Assembly: GCA_019096155.1 (NCBI GenBank) | Contig: JAHCVI010000002.1 | Span: 5,246,579 to 5,310,578 of the forward strand | DNA: 64,000 bases | Direction of reading: 5' to 3' | Source: Staphylotrichum longicolle | Taxonomy: Eukaryota > Ascomycota > Sordariomycetes > Sordariales > Chaetomiaceae | Part shown: piece after piece, positions 24,377-36,938 of the stretch | How positions within the stretch are numbered: the first letter of the stretch is position 1 | Layout of the letters: each line of letters begins with the position of its first letter | Program-made: the position numbers and the translations under genes | Notes under the pieces: model-generated | Told to the model about the DNA's origin: nothing | The model's database searches: none | What the model saw: only the letters and a program-made list of their open reading frames with translations

Positions 24377-27300
24377 GATAACGTGAGCACTGGGTAAGTA
24401 AACGGAATCAGCGCAGCTCCGACACTCGGGCAGTCTGTTTTGGGGTCACGAAGAAGCCTGTGGGCGCCTTTCCTCCTTCGGAAAAGAAGACGACGCGAAG
24501 GGTGGCTGACATTGACAAGGCTGGTTGATGAGAGGGAGGCTGCGGTTGCGAGGCAGTTGTTTGCTGTCTGACTAATTCACTTTGTGAATCGAAAGCAGAT
24601 GAACTCAAAAGAAATTGCCGACCTGCCGAGAGGGGGGGCTTGTGTAACCTGTTGGAAGGAACAAGGGAAACGGCAAACGGCGCCACGGGTGTCTGATTGG
24701 CTTCCAGTGTCTGGTGGCTGATTTGTGCCTCTTTTCTTTCATTGTGCACAAGTTCGTCACCGATCCTCAAACACATTGCTTCTTGCCGTTGAGAACCGGA
24801 GATACCAGCCTGCGAAGTGTTTGGTAGGACCTGCAAATCCTGGAATTCCCGAAAGGGAAAGGAGGTGTGGTCAGAGGATGCAGACCGGTAGGGTTTGGTT
24901 TTCCCTACAAATGAGGTCACTGATCAGGCGCACATGGCCCTGTAGCTCAGTAAGCTCACAGAGCCGCCCTGATACCTCAGGAAGAACCGACCGCCTCGGA
25001 CTTGCATCCGACGATCTTCTCCTTACGCAAGCTGTCGAGAGTGAGGTGCATACTGCCGCCAATGGCACGCTCTGATCAAGCACTCTCACCGGGAGCCGCA
25101 CTGCAACCCACGGTGGGGACATGGATCCCGTTCCTTATCACATCCGGTGCTTATTCCTATTGGGCCGCGTCGCAGGTTCCCGTCTTTGTACCTGCCCCCA
25201 GAATATTCCCGCCCCCTTTGGAAAACTCATCGGAGAGGTCCGTTTCAGGGACAGTATCTTGTTCAGAGAGACTCCGTAGGGGATTGTCTCGATTTACACT
25301 TTGGTCATCACCAAACTACCAAGTGGCCAGCTGTCTTCGCATCGAGCCAGCCTCCAATCGAGGTTTCGCGCTTGCACTTGTACAGGATACCCCAGAGAAA
25401 ATTACCGGAAATAAGAGCTGAGCTAAGCTCGGCCCGGTCCTAGCGCACGCGGGAAGTGGACGGGGGGCGCGGTCAGATGCGGCGTGCGATTACACGAGGT
25501 ATGTACCCAGGTATCTTACCGATCGGCGTCCCGTCTCGCAATCTCGAAAGCCGATGATTAGAATCAAGACCAAGTGCGCTGTGAGAAAGCCGGCTGAAGA
25601 CTCGGCTCTTTACTCCGCTGCCGCCACCGTCGAGGCTGCGATTGGTCTTCATACGGGCCGCAGTCGCCGGTCCCCTAAGCTGCAGTCGGGGTCATGACCG
25701 GATAAGTAAGGTAGGTACTCATCCTGAGGGTGTGTTTTGCACCCAGGATGCAGTCCGGATGCTCACTAATACCTCATGCACGTCGCGGCTCATACATGTA
25801 CTCAGAATGACTAGAAGGTCCTCAAGTCATGAATGCTCAACCACGCGCCGGCTCACGGTCAATGGTGTCCGAAACAGGAAGTGGCATATCCAAATGCAGT
25901 CAGCTTACCGAACCACAACCCCACAGACAAAATACAGAGTGATGGCTTGGGAACGGTGCAGATCATGCCCTTCTTGTCGACGGCGAGGCCAGGTCGCCAG
26001 ACCGCATCCTTCGGACTCGGTGTTTATTATCGGCCTGACCCATCTCCTATAGCCAAGCTGACCATCAACATCTCCCCCACGGCTCAAGACGTCGGGAAAT
26101 TCCGTGGCCGACGCCCTTTTTCTCAAGCCGCTACTGTCGTACTCCGATCACGATTCGCTCTGCATCTGCATGGCGATGGGGGACTGCACGCACCATTGGG
26201 GATTAGATCATGCGGGGCTGTTTCCGCGTTGTGCGTGTGCCGCCCGAGCTGCGTCCAAAGATTGCCAATCCATGCATGCGTACTTCATGGGGATGTCTTG
26301 TTATCGAGATTTCTGCTACGCTTCACTCCCAGTTCGAATCTGTGCTAGAGTTAAGTTCGAGGTTTGCGATGGGGCATACATGCATATGACATCTGTCGAG
26401 CTCTGGCAAAGAGGTCAAACTGCAAAGCTGTGCTGTTGATGTGGGAGACCAGCATGTGTGCTTTTACAGTCAAGTACCTTGTCAGTTAGATACTGATAGC
26501 GCTCGGCAAGGTACGCGCGGGTGATGCCGGAGGGGCCAAGGCACACCACGACGAGACTGATACGCGCCAGACCAAGGAGGCTTCTAGGAGCTGCAGTCTG
26601 CTGCCATCGAGTAAAACGGCGGCTCACTGCCTTCCATTACTTGGATGCATGAGCTTTGTGTGGTTCACAGTGCAACCACTACAGCACCGCTTTCGTCTCC
26701 AGGTCCTGCCCCCACACTCGTCTTTCTCAGAGCCACTCCGCTACCTAACCCTACATTTCACAAGCCAGATTAGGATACCACGTTATGGGCAGTTCCGCTC
26801 GGCTGCTAGGAAAATGGGGGTGAGCGCCTAACAAGGGAAAGCATGGTGGGGCCCTGCCGTTACAGTATTGGATTGAGACCGGATGGTGTGAGGAGTCTCA
26901 ACTACCTTGATACCTTTAGACGACGACACTACAAGGGAGGTGTGCCAGGGGAACTCCGAGGCGTTGTGTTACCACACCTCAAACCCCCACCCCCTTATTT
27001 TCCCTTTTCCACCCGCCCACTTCGCCGCTCGCCTCCCACATAGCCCCCACAGGCAGAACCAAGTGGCTAAGCAACTCGCATGAAGGAGGATTCGTTCCCT
27101 TGCTGTGCAACGGTGTCTGATAAGCAGAAAGCGGTGCCGGATTCATTTGCGAGGAACTTGTGCAGAGAGGGGTGAACGGTTTCGCTGCAAGGCAGGTGTT
27201 TTTGCCTTCGACCTGAACAGGGTAGCTGAATGTCCTGGCTGGTCGGAAGGGAATGCACCCCCGCAGCGCAGCCGGACGGCCCGCCCGGAAAGCACACCCG

Positions 27301-27939
27301 CAGCCAGGCAACCCGTCGTGCCGCCCGCCCGCATTCAACGAACCGCCCTCCTCGGCCCGCCAAGTCGACTCCACAGAATGAGGTCGCCAACGGAGGTAAG
27401 CAGCACTCTTTTCCTCTCCAAAACGTCGAAGGATTTCATGAGAGCCTTGAAAGCCTCCATGAGCTCAAAAGAAAGACTAAGGGGCCTACAAAGTAAAAGA
27501 AGATGCAACCAGCCACCCATCGTCCTAGGTGACCCTGCTCCAGTGCTAGAGAATCTGCGGTCGAATACACTGATAAAGTTTAAAGTTCTCTCCATAAATA
27601 TGAAGAGGAAGGAATCCGAGGCCAATGCGACCTCCCACAATGGGCGGCGGGGACGGCGTGAGTAAGGTAAGGTAGTCAAGGTCGACCTTGCAGGCTACAT
27701 GAACCGTAAACAGCACCCACTTCAAGTCTGCCAGGCCGTTGTTCCCGCCCCCAAACCTGAAGCACAGTGGTGCAGATCGCGTTATCAAGCTTACGCAGTT
27801 GAAGGGAGTTTTAAACAGCAGAATCAGCCGTTGCGTGTGAGATTTCTGCGAGGGTATAAACTCTCATCAGACTACCTACTCATTCATCCATGTACCTAGG
27901 TACCACCTACCTTGCTTGATCACGGTGAAACCTCTGGCA
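24377..27939. other. Large intergenic region, no supported gene
   Basis: About 3.5 kb between the divergently transcribed transporter and bZIP gene, the longest gene-free stretch in the window. Many short ORFs occur on both strands, none with a recognisable domain, signal peptide or splice-consistent extension. No tRNA or transposase signature was seen. Confidence 0.45.
27855..27860 (+). promoter_or_regulatory. TATA box of the bZIP gene
   Basis: TATAAA 80 bp upstream of the proposed ATG (27940) of the bZIP regulator. Confidence 0.45.
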
Positions 27940-29699
27940 ATGCCCAACAACTTGAACCATCAGGAAGGTTCCTATTCCCTGCGCAGTTCGAACGATGCCG
28001 CCCCCACCGATGACTGGACCCAGACCAACGACCCCAAGGAGAAGAAAAGGATACAAAACCGGGTGGCACAGCGGACCTACCGTAACACACAACAACCAGC
28101 CCTCCCGTCTGCCACCGTGCTAACCCAAGCCAAGGCAATCGCATCAGGGCCCGACTGGAAGAGCTAGAGGACAAGATCAGATGCCACGAGAAGGCGAGCA
28201 AGCGAGATGCAAACGAGAACGACGACCGTTCACCAGCCAAGACCATGGCGCAGTACTTCCTTCCCGCCGATTCAGCCTTCCAGTTCCTGGCATCGCCACG
28301 GCGCGTCTCTTCAGCAGGGCTTTCCCAGGAGCCGCCCACCCCACCAGACCTCTTGCTGCCGAGTTTCTTCCAGCAGCAGCAGGTCAAGATCCCGCCGACC
28401 GCCGATGAGACGACGAACCAGCCTGACTTCGCAGCTGCTCCGGCAGGGCGGGTAGAAGGGGTCTCGGATTCGACGCACCAGTTGATGGTGAACCTGCTCG
28501 GCCTCCAAACGCAATTGCAAAACAACATCCAGATTCTTCAAGGTCAGCTTAACGTCTCATCTCACGCCGGATCAAGTATGTCCTAGCGCTCTCCACCCAG
28601 CTACCCATCTCCAAACGCAGAGCAAAGAAGCTGGCCATATACAGGGCACCTACTAATCGACCAACAGCTTCAAGAGGCATGCACCCCATCAGCCCGTCCT
28701 ACAGCCCACCGCTCTTCCACCCACCCGATGACCTGTCACTTGACATCATGTCGAGCAAAGCCCTCGGCTCACCCTGGAAGACCGCCGCCGCAGACTTAAC
28801 TGCCATCCAGACGGGTGCCACGCACTCTCTCACCAGCTACCTCCCAGCAGCAGCGGACATGGACTCACCCAGCCCCGACTCCCCTCCCCAGCGGCCCCCA
28901 GCAGACCCAATGGACGGCATGACATTCCACCACACGACCGAGGGACCACCCAACACCACCACCACCACCACCACCACCACTAACACTGCCACCGCCACTC
29001 GTACCTCCTCCCCGGCTCCCTCCCTCGACGAACGCCTCACTACCATCCTCGCCCACCTCCACCAAGTCGGATTTGACAGCTTTGACGCACTGGCAGCAGC
29101 CTACTACAGCTCGTCGCTGCCCGAGCCGAGCCGGCTCGCCAGCGAGCAGCGGTTGAGCCGTAACCGGCGGCTGCCGCGGGTTATGGCCGAGATCTTCCGG
29201 GCCGCGGCCGGGTGGAGCACGTGGGAGAGGGCAGGGGTGAATCAAGAGGTCATCCGAGCGGCGGAGTGCTTGTTGGTGGAGGAGGGGGCGGCGGCGAGGG
29301 GGATGGTGGTGGAGGGGAGCTTGGGGATAATCACGGGGGGCGGAGGCGGGGGAGTGGGGGAAGGGAATGGAGGTGGCGGGGAGTGGCGGCGGCGGAGAGG
29401 TTGGTACAGAACGAGGTGAGCACTCTCATTCTGCCTTTTTATTCTTTACTCCATCCATTCCTTCTTTTCTTCCCCGTTTCCAGAATTTGGCGACTTTACC
29501 GATGTTGACAGTGCAGATCCCAAATTTGTGGGCGCTCATGACGTCTCTGGCCTCTGGTACACGTCAACAAGACGGCTCGGGAACCGCGCTGGCGGCCATC
29601 CTGCTGCTGTACTTTGCGGGAAGCATGCCGAAGGAGCAGCTGCTCCGGCTGCTCAGCATCTGCTTGCCGGATTCCATGTCGCCGGGGAAGAATGGTTAG
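27940..29699 (+). CDS. bZIP (AP-1-like) transcription factor
   Basis: Four exons: 27940-28081, 28135-28575, 28668-29415 and 29484-29699, with introns of 53, 92 and 68 nt. The first splice completes the basic region: KEKKRIQNRVAQRTYR joins RNRIRARLEELEDK, the NxxAQxxxR signature of fungal Yap/bZIP factors. The leucine-zipper-like part is short. A variable middle follows, with a Thr run encoded by (ACC)8ACT at 28955-28981, then a conserved C-terminal helix-rich domain ending MPKEQLLRLLSICLPDSM. In the G-rich stretch at about 29335-29390 the frame changes from a Gly-rich reading to the one giving AAERLVQNE, so a small indel is likely there. It sits between exporter and NR-PKS and is the obvious candidate pathway-specific nuclear regulator; the target site is not determinable here. 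Confidence 0.75.
28955..28981 (+). repeat. (ACC)n trinucleotide repeat encoding poly-Thr
   Basis: Eight ACC codons plus ACT, coding for nine Thr residues inside the bZIP gene. Confidence 0.9.
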
Positions 29700-30516
29700 G
29701 TAGATTTGGTTTGAGTAATTCTCTGATACAGGGGTTTGGGGCGCATGCTGGCAGCAAAGTATTCGTTGCACGGGTCTTGTACATGTGCCAAATGTTGGTT
29801 ATTTATTGTTCTTGGTGCCATGCCGCAGAGAGTTAAATCATCAACCCTTCTTTCTATGACTATCCAGAGCTGCTTCTCATGCAGCGAATCCTTTTTATTT
29901 GGACGTGTGTCGCAGTATATAGGGTTCGTCTGCTCATTTACAGGACGGGAGATATCCTTTCGTTCCCGTCGTGTGACAGGACCTTGGCTTGCCACTCAGT
30001 CAGCGTGTATGCAACTTAGTTAAGGCTTGTTGGCTGTCACAAACTCTTCGACAGTGCCTTTAATCTAAGGTATGTCTCTGTGCACCTCCATGCGTGTTCG
30101 CTAATCTGATGACCTCCTGTACATCTTGTAAATCCCACAAAGGCAAGAATAGGGGTTGGATAAACAACAATGGGTCCGGTAACCACAGCAACAGACTTCA
30201 CCCAGCACCCCAGCCATGCATCTTAAAGTCATCAAACTCTCCAGAAAGCTTCGCGTTCACTTTTGCACATTCGTAGAGTGCCTAGCCAGTTACAGGTCAT
30301 TGTGTGATGGCGTCACTACACTACATCGTGACACGGCAGTTCTAGAGCAGGATATAAGGCATTCGCACCGGCCAATTTGATGCTGTGCGCACTGCATTGA
30401 CAGCAACGAGCACAGAACAAGGTCAATGTTATCTTGCTAAAGCACTATGGCTTCAATCCGAAAACTCAACACCCAACACATTCGCCGTTCGTGCTCACAC
30501 ACTCAACCGCAACCCT
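29700..30516. other. Convergent 3' region, bZIP / NR-PKS
   Basis: About 820 bp between the ends of the rightward bZIP gene and the leftward NR-PKS. No gene was recognised. Confidence 0.5.
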
Positions 30517-33500
30517 TCACTCCCTCTTACCATCCCGAACATACCGAAAGGCCTTCTCTAGAGCCCCCCCCAACACCGGTGCAAACTTGGGCGTGGGCAT
30601 CTCAAGATGATCCGCGTCCACTGACATACATAGCATTCTATCCCGGCCGAGATATTGCTCCCATCCATTCGGCCCCAGATCCGCCTCCGTCTTGTCCGGC
30701 AAACTCCACGCAACCGCCCCAAGCTTCGCATCCTCCATAAACCCCGGATACGCCTCCCCGCTGATCCCCCGCTCCGCCAACATCTTCTTGAATTTTTCAC
30801 TGCCGACGCATCGCGCCATCATCCCCTTTCTTGCCCAGATCATTGCCGCGCGCTTCGCCGGCGGTTCCAACCCGCGTTCCGGGTCATACGCGGCCACGCA
30901 CGCGAACATGGCACCAAGATGGCGACGCGTCGCGTCCGCGCCGCTCCACACGCCGCTGTCGTCCTGTCCGGCCACCGCATCAAACATGGCCAGCCCGACC
31001 TCTCCATCGTCGGCAGGGACTTCTCCCACTGCACGCGGCGCGCACATGTCGATCAGCAGCAAGCCCTCCACCTCCCGACCCGCCGCCACCAGCTGTCGGG
31101 CAACCTCGTATGCGAGCATGGCGCCTCCGGAGAAGCCGCCAATGTGGAACGGTTGGGACGGGTCGGGCTGTTTTTTGAGCAGCGCGGTGGTGATGAGGGA
31201 GGCAGCGCCCGGGATGCCGCCGGTGGACGGGGTCAGGCGGGTGGGGCAGCGAAGGTAGGGGGAGTCGATGCCGTAGATCGGGAAGGCGGGCCGCAGAGTG
31301 GAGGCGAGGTGGATGTAGGTCGCGATGCTGCCCGTGCCGTCGGCGAGGAGGTAGAAGGCGGGGGCCCGCTGGGAGACTTGGAGGACGGGCGGCCTTGGAG
31401 GAGAGTAATGCGGACGGTGGGGGGTGGGGAGGCGTCGGTGTCGGTGCCGGGGGAGGAAGAGGAGGTGAGGGGTGCGGGGTGAGGCTGCTGTGCCGATGGG
31501 ACCGCGGCAACGGGAGCAGCTGTCGGGATGGCTGGCTCCTTGCGCAGGGTGTCACCTTCGGCAAGTCCTCCGTCGGCTCCCTTCATGACTGGGCTGGGTG
31601 GAGTCCCTGAAAGACTGCTACTACTGCTGATGTCGAGTGACTCGGAAGCAGAGTCGGACGTGGACGAGCCCGACGATTGGGCCATTCCAAACGCGCGCCG
31701 GAGATCGCCAATTGTTGGATACTCCACCACGAACGACGGTGTCAGTTCCCGGCCGATGGCGTGGGACACTTTGGCGGCAACCTCGATGGCCATGATGGAG
31801 TCGACGCCCAGGTCGGCGAGGGCCAGGTCGCCGGTCAGTTCAGACCCGTCCATGCCCGTTTCTGTGGCAATGATCTGGAGGATGGCTTCAAACTCCCCCG
31901 ACACAGCGGGGGTTGCTGTTCCGCCTCCATGCTCCGCGTGTTCTTCCTTTGCCAGCTCTACAGGCGCCTTGACCGCGGAGGGTCTCGCAGCTTTCATATT
32001 CTCAGGCGCGCTGACAGGAACCGCATTGTCCATCTTGGGGACAGACCTCGCCTTGCCGCCCGAGAGAACCGTCTGCAGCGTCGCGTTGGGAATTTCATGG
32101 AACTCGAGCCCGGAGCACTGCGCAACCATGCGACTGCCTTCGTCAAACACAAACACCTCGCAGCTTCTCGTCCCCTTGTCCTTGCGCGTGACGCGAACAT
32201 ACGAGAAGTACGTCTTGCCCGCCTCAAACTCAACGGTCTGCTCAAAGCTCGCAAACCCACTATTGATAAAACTCGTGCCAGACGCAGACAAGTGGTTCTC
32301 TGGGTTGGCATTCACCGTAAACCCAGCCAGGTGCACGATGCTCTCACCCCAGTACGGCGAGGCCACGAAGCGCGCGCCGGCCGGATCGGCGCGCAGGTGC
32401 ACCTCGGCGACGGCTTCGCCGAAATCAGCCGACACGAACGCCTCCTTGACGCACTTGTACTGCGGGTCGTACTCGACCGTCGGCGCGAATAAGACGTAGA
32501 AGATGTCGGGCTGGAACCGGTGCCCGTAGCCCTCTCGCGCGGCTCGCACGACCTCGTCCATGCGCGCCTTGACAAAGTACGCCGTGCGGTCCCAGTCGCC
32601 CTGGAGCCGGGCCACGTCTCGCCGCACCGCCATCGCGCAGCTGCCCAGCTCGTACGAGGGACCCCCTCCTCCCCCTCTTGAGGTTGCCACCGACGGACAG
32701 GCCCGCCACGAGATGTGAATCTCGTCGCTATCCGTGCTCTCCATAGTAACGGTTGTGAGTAGCTCGCCGTCTTGCCCGACGAGGTTATTAGTCAACGGGC
32801 GCGTCATGGCTGGGTGCTGCAGCCGCAGCTTGGCGACGTGCGCATCGTCCCTGCGGCCGCGACCCTCGAGGACGTGGACCGCGGCCGCGAAGCCGGCCTC
32901 GCAGAAGGCGCTGCCAGGGCAGATGGGCTCTCGCTGCATGCGATGGCCGTTGATCACCGCGGCCAGGCTCGGCTCAGCGAGCGAGGCGCGAAAGGTAACC
33001 TTGATTGGTTTGGAGGACGAGGACGACGGGGGGTCTTGCTGCTGCACGATGTGCTGCGCAAAGGTCGAGATCATTGGTTGTGGGGTGGACATGGTAGCGG
33101 TGGGAGACAAGGCTGCCGCCGCGGCTGCCGTAGTGTATGTGGCGTCTGTGTAGGTGATCCAGTAGTCCTTCATGTCCCAGGCGTACGAGGGCAGCGTCAA
33201 CAGCTTCAGGCAGCTCGTGTACGGGTTGTGGAAGGCTAGCCAGTCGATGGCGACGCCCTGCGTGTAGAGAGCAACGAGACACTTGGAGATGGGCGTCCAG
33301 CACGCCGTCTTGGTATCTACGCCAGGGCCCGCAAGCGTCGACAGCGTCTTCTCGGCGGTAGAAGCGGATGCAGAGAAGGTTGCGCGCACAAACGAGGTGC
33401 AGACCCCCTTGGGCCCGAGCTCGAGCCAGAGGGGGTCGGCCAGCCTCTCCTTGACGGCGTTTAGAGCGCCGACAAAGTCGACAGCCCGCCGCGTCTGCTG

Positions 33501-36500
33501 GCCGAGATAGCGGGCGTTGAACGTACCCGCCTTGTCGACGACGGAGCCCAGCAAGGTCGACGCCACGGGGATCTTGGGCGCCGAGAAGGTCACACCCTCG
33601 GCCAGCGTGCAGTAGTCGGACAGCACCGAGTCCATCTGGGACGAGTGGAACCCGTACGGCACAGGAAGCGCCTTTGATTGTCCCGCCAAATCGTTCTGGA
33701 GCTGCGTAATCTGCTCGGTGCTGCCGCTGATGACGGTGGCGTTCGGGCTGTTGACGCAGGACACGCTGCAGGACGGGTACTGCTGGGGGTGGGAACGCAG
33801 GACCTCCTGGACAGCCGTCACGGGCAAGGGCACGGCGAGCATGGCGAACGCGCCCTCTTCACATCGTTCGAGAAGCAGCAGGGCCCGGCGGCCGACGAGA
33901 TACAAAACGTCGGCTAGCGAGAGGACTCCAGCGACGTGCAGCGCGGCGTACTCGCCCAGCGAGTGCCCCACGACCAGGGACGGCTGCACGCCAACCGACT
34001 TCCAAAGCGCGGCCAAGCCAAGCTCTAACACCAGCACGGCGAGCTGGGTTTGTACCGCAGTGGCGGCCGCCATATCGCTGCCATCGTCGGTCACGAGATG
34101 GAGGAACGACGGAAACCCGTGCTCGGCACAGATGCTCGCGCACAGGTCGACCGTCTCGCGGAAGGGGGGGCTTGTGCGGTATAGCTCGCTGCCCATACCC
34201 GCATAGTGGGAACCCTGGCCGCCGAACACGAAGACGATGGGCGAGGGCGGCGGTGGTTTGGTGTCGGGCTCTTCGATGCCGGTCTCGAGCTTCGCGATAA
34301 GCTCTCGGGTCGTCGACGCGCTGCAGGCGAACCGCAGCGGGTGGTGCATCCGCCTTGCCGTGGTGGTATACGCGATGTCTCCAAGGCTGGCAGTCGGGTT
34401 CGCGCGGAGCCATTCCAGCAGTCTGCGCTTGTTGGCACGATGTGCCGCTGGGGTCCTCGCAGAGGTTGTGACGACGTGGCTGGAGCGAGGGTCTACGCCC
34501 TTCGTGCCGGCAGTGTCGTTGTAGTCTTCCAGAAGCATGCACGCATTGCCGCCCGCGGCGTCAAAGTTGTTAAGCAGGATGCGTCTCGGCCCAGACGTCT
34601 TCTTAAACGCCTTGGGCTCGGCGGGGATCTCGACGTGGAGCTCCGAGAGCGGCGGGAATCTGGGGTTCAGAGCATGCGGCATGCCCGCCTGCGGGGGAAT
34701 GGTGTTCGTTTGAAACATCTTGATGCACTTGAGAAGCGAGGCCATGCCCGCGGCCGCTTCGCTGTGCCCGAAGTTGGCCTTGACACCGCCTAGCGGGACA
34801 GGCCCGTGGGCTGGACCCCTGTGTTTGAACAGGTTCCCGACGGCACCCATCTCGGCCGGGTCTCCGACCTGCGTGCCCGTCCCGTGCATCTCGACGTACG
34901 AGACGTCGTCGGGCTGCATGTGCGCATTGTGCAGCACCTTTCGGAACAGTCTCTCCTGTGCGCCCGCATCCGACGTCGTGATGGACGTCGAGTTGCCCGA
35001 GTGGTTCCGCCCAGAGGACAAGACCACGGCGAGAATGTTGTCGTTGTGCGCCACCGCGTCCTCGAGCCGCTTCAGCACCACAGTTCCCACAAAGTCCGCG
35101 CGGCAGTACCCGTCGGCGTCGTCGCGGTACGTCTTGCAGTTGCCCGTGTCCGACAGCACGCCGGCCTTGCTGAGGCAGGTGAACGAATGGGGGTAGCTCA
35201 GGATGTTGGCGGCACCCGCTACAGCCATGTCGATGTCCCTTGACAACAGACTCATGCACGCCAGGTGGATGGACGACGTGGTGGATGCACATGCCGAGTC
35301 GAGCGAGTACGTCGGGCCCTCCCACTTGAACTGCCACGCGATGCGCCCGGGGCCGAACGCGCGCTGGACGCCCTGCAGCGTGTACGCATCGCACCCGAGT
35401 GTCGGGTGGCTCTGGTCGTGCCAGTCGTCGCTGACCTGGCCGTAGAAAGCGGCAATCCGCGTGGGGTCGGTCGCTCTGGCGTGCCCGTCCGAGTACCCGG
35501 CCGTCTCGAGCGCCTCGTAGGTGCTCATCAGAAACTGCCGGTGGCCGGGATCCATCAGCATGGCTTCTCTGGGCGATATGTGGAAGAAGCGCGAGTCGAA
35601 ATGGCCCGGCTTGTCCATGAAGCAGCCGAACTTGGTCGTCATGGTGCACTTCTTGTCGCCCTTGCCGTGCTCGGGGCAATAATACTCGTCCACATCGAAG
35701 CGGTCCTTGGGTACTTCCCGGCAGAGGTCCTGCTTGTCCATGATGAGGTCCCAGAACTCGTCGACATTGTCACACCCCGGACCACGTCCGGCCATCCCGA
35801 CAATAGCGATTCTCCCACCGCCCTGGGATGATGATGTTGACGTTGGCGCCTCAAGAAGGGACTGTGCGTCTTGGATCGAGACGTGTCTTGTGGGGCCCTT
35901 TAGCGCATTAAGCAGGTATGGTGCATGGCTGGTGGTGCCGATCTGGAGCACCTTGACGGTCTCGGCACCTTCGAGCTTGGTGTTGAGCTTTCCAACTGCC
36001 TGGGGAATGTCCAACGAGCGGGAGAGGACTTGGTCGCAAATTGCTCTCAGCATGTCTCCCCAGTTGGTGTAGGTTGCTCCGGGCTCGTCCATGCCCCAGA
36101 GGTCGATGGCTGGTTGGCAGAGCGGCAAGTCGAGCAACGCCGAGTTGTTCCCGACGATAAAGTCAAGGTCCGCGGCCGTGAGTTTGATCGTGTGCTGGAG
36201 CGCATGGATGTTGAGCGGGTTCTTTGCGAGGTTCTTGATGGCAGGACATTGCTTCATGACGATCTCCAAAACGGACGGCGGGCCGATCACGGTGCTCCAT
36301 CCCGCGCCGGTGACGCCGATCTGCGCTCTCTTGATGGACGGGATACCCACGCTCCGTTGGAATTCATCTAACTTCTTGCGGAGCTCGTCTTGTGCGATGC
36401 CCACGACGGCCCAGCCCCAGGCACCGGGCGCATCCTCCGCCGCCCTCGACCTGACCGACGTGAACTTGCACAGCCTCACGAACAGCCGGGCAATCTCGAG

Positions 36501-36938
36501 ACTTGCGGCGCGGAGGGTGTCAAAGTCCTCCGAGATGGCCCGCGCCGAGAGAGTGATCAGGCCGCCGGAGATGCCGAGCCATTCGGCTTGTCCACCACGC
36601 CCGAGGAGATGTGGCTCTCGTTTTACCCATTGGAGGAGCGTGGCAGATCGGACGGCGTGGAGCAGGAGAGCGTGTGCCATGCCCAGTTCGTCGGTGGTGT
36701 GTCGATACCTTTCGCCGAGCTCTTGGAGGGTTGAGAAGGCGCCGAGGGTGTCTTGCAATGCGCGATCCAGCATGGCCGACCTGATCTCGGCGGTCATGGT
36801 GTTGGTCAAGTCGTCCAAAAATGATTGCAGCCATGGCGTCGAACTGGCCTGCTTGTAGACCTGGTCGAGGCCGCCGAGCCACGAGTCTGTTTGGTCTCCA
36901 AAGACCAGCACCGTTTTCGTCTGCTGTGGTAGCCTCAT
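30517..36938 (-). CDS. radS2: Non-reducing iterative polyketide synthase SAT-KS-AT-PT-ACP-TE (RAL second PKS)
   Basis: About 2,140 residues, apparently intronless, start ATG 36938 (the upstream in-frame extension has no ATG). Order: SAT (about 1-360; nucleophile motif GISGG with Ser124 instead of Cys); KS (about 385-810; Cys550 in DSACASTTSS, HGTGT); AT (about 900-1220; Ser993 in GHSLGEY); PT (about 1300-1610; His1332 in INGHRMQREPICPGS); one ACP (Ser1714 in LGVDSIMAIEV); TE (Ser about 1937 in GFSGGAMLAYEV, His in VDADHLEMP). The family accepts a reduced acyl starter from the HR partner, extends it without reduction, cyclises the resorcylate in PT and releases a macrolactone through TE. The frame breaks at a G5 run (+ strand 31360-31364; C5 on the coding strand) between ACP and TE. 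One base appears to be missing there, and read as given the TE would be lost. The 833-bp divergent promoter is shared with the halogenase. Confidence 0.87.

Noticed and set aside
24408..24920. 170-codon minus ORF upstream of the MFS start
   Set aside because: Low-complexity, no domain, lies directly before the transporter ATG in the same orientation; more likely leader or promoter DNA.
24941..25015. Possible tRNA: sequence TGTAGCTCAGT resembling a D-arm
   Set aside because: No GGTTCRA T-arm or pairing acceptor stem at the right distance.
26330..26352. GTTCGAATC resembling a tRNA T-loop
   Set aside because: No D-arm, anticodon arm or acceptor stem could be built around it.
31528..32499. Long plus-strand ORF of 323 codons
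   Set aside because: Shadow of the NR-PKS coding strand in GC-rich DNA; the opposite strand has clear PT and ACP motifs.
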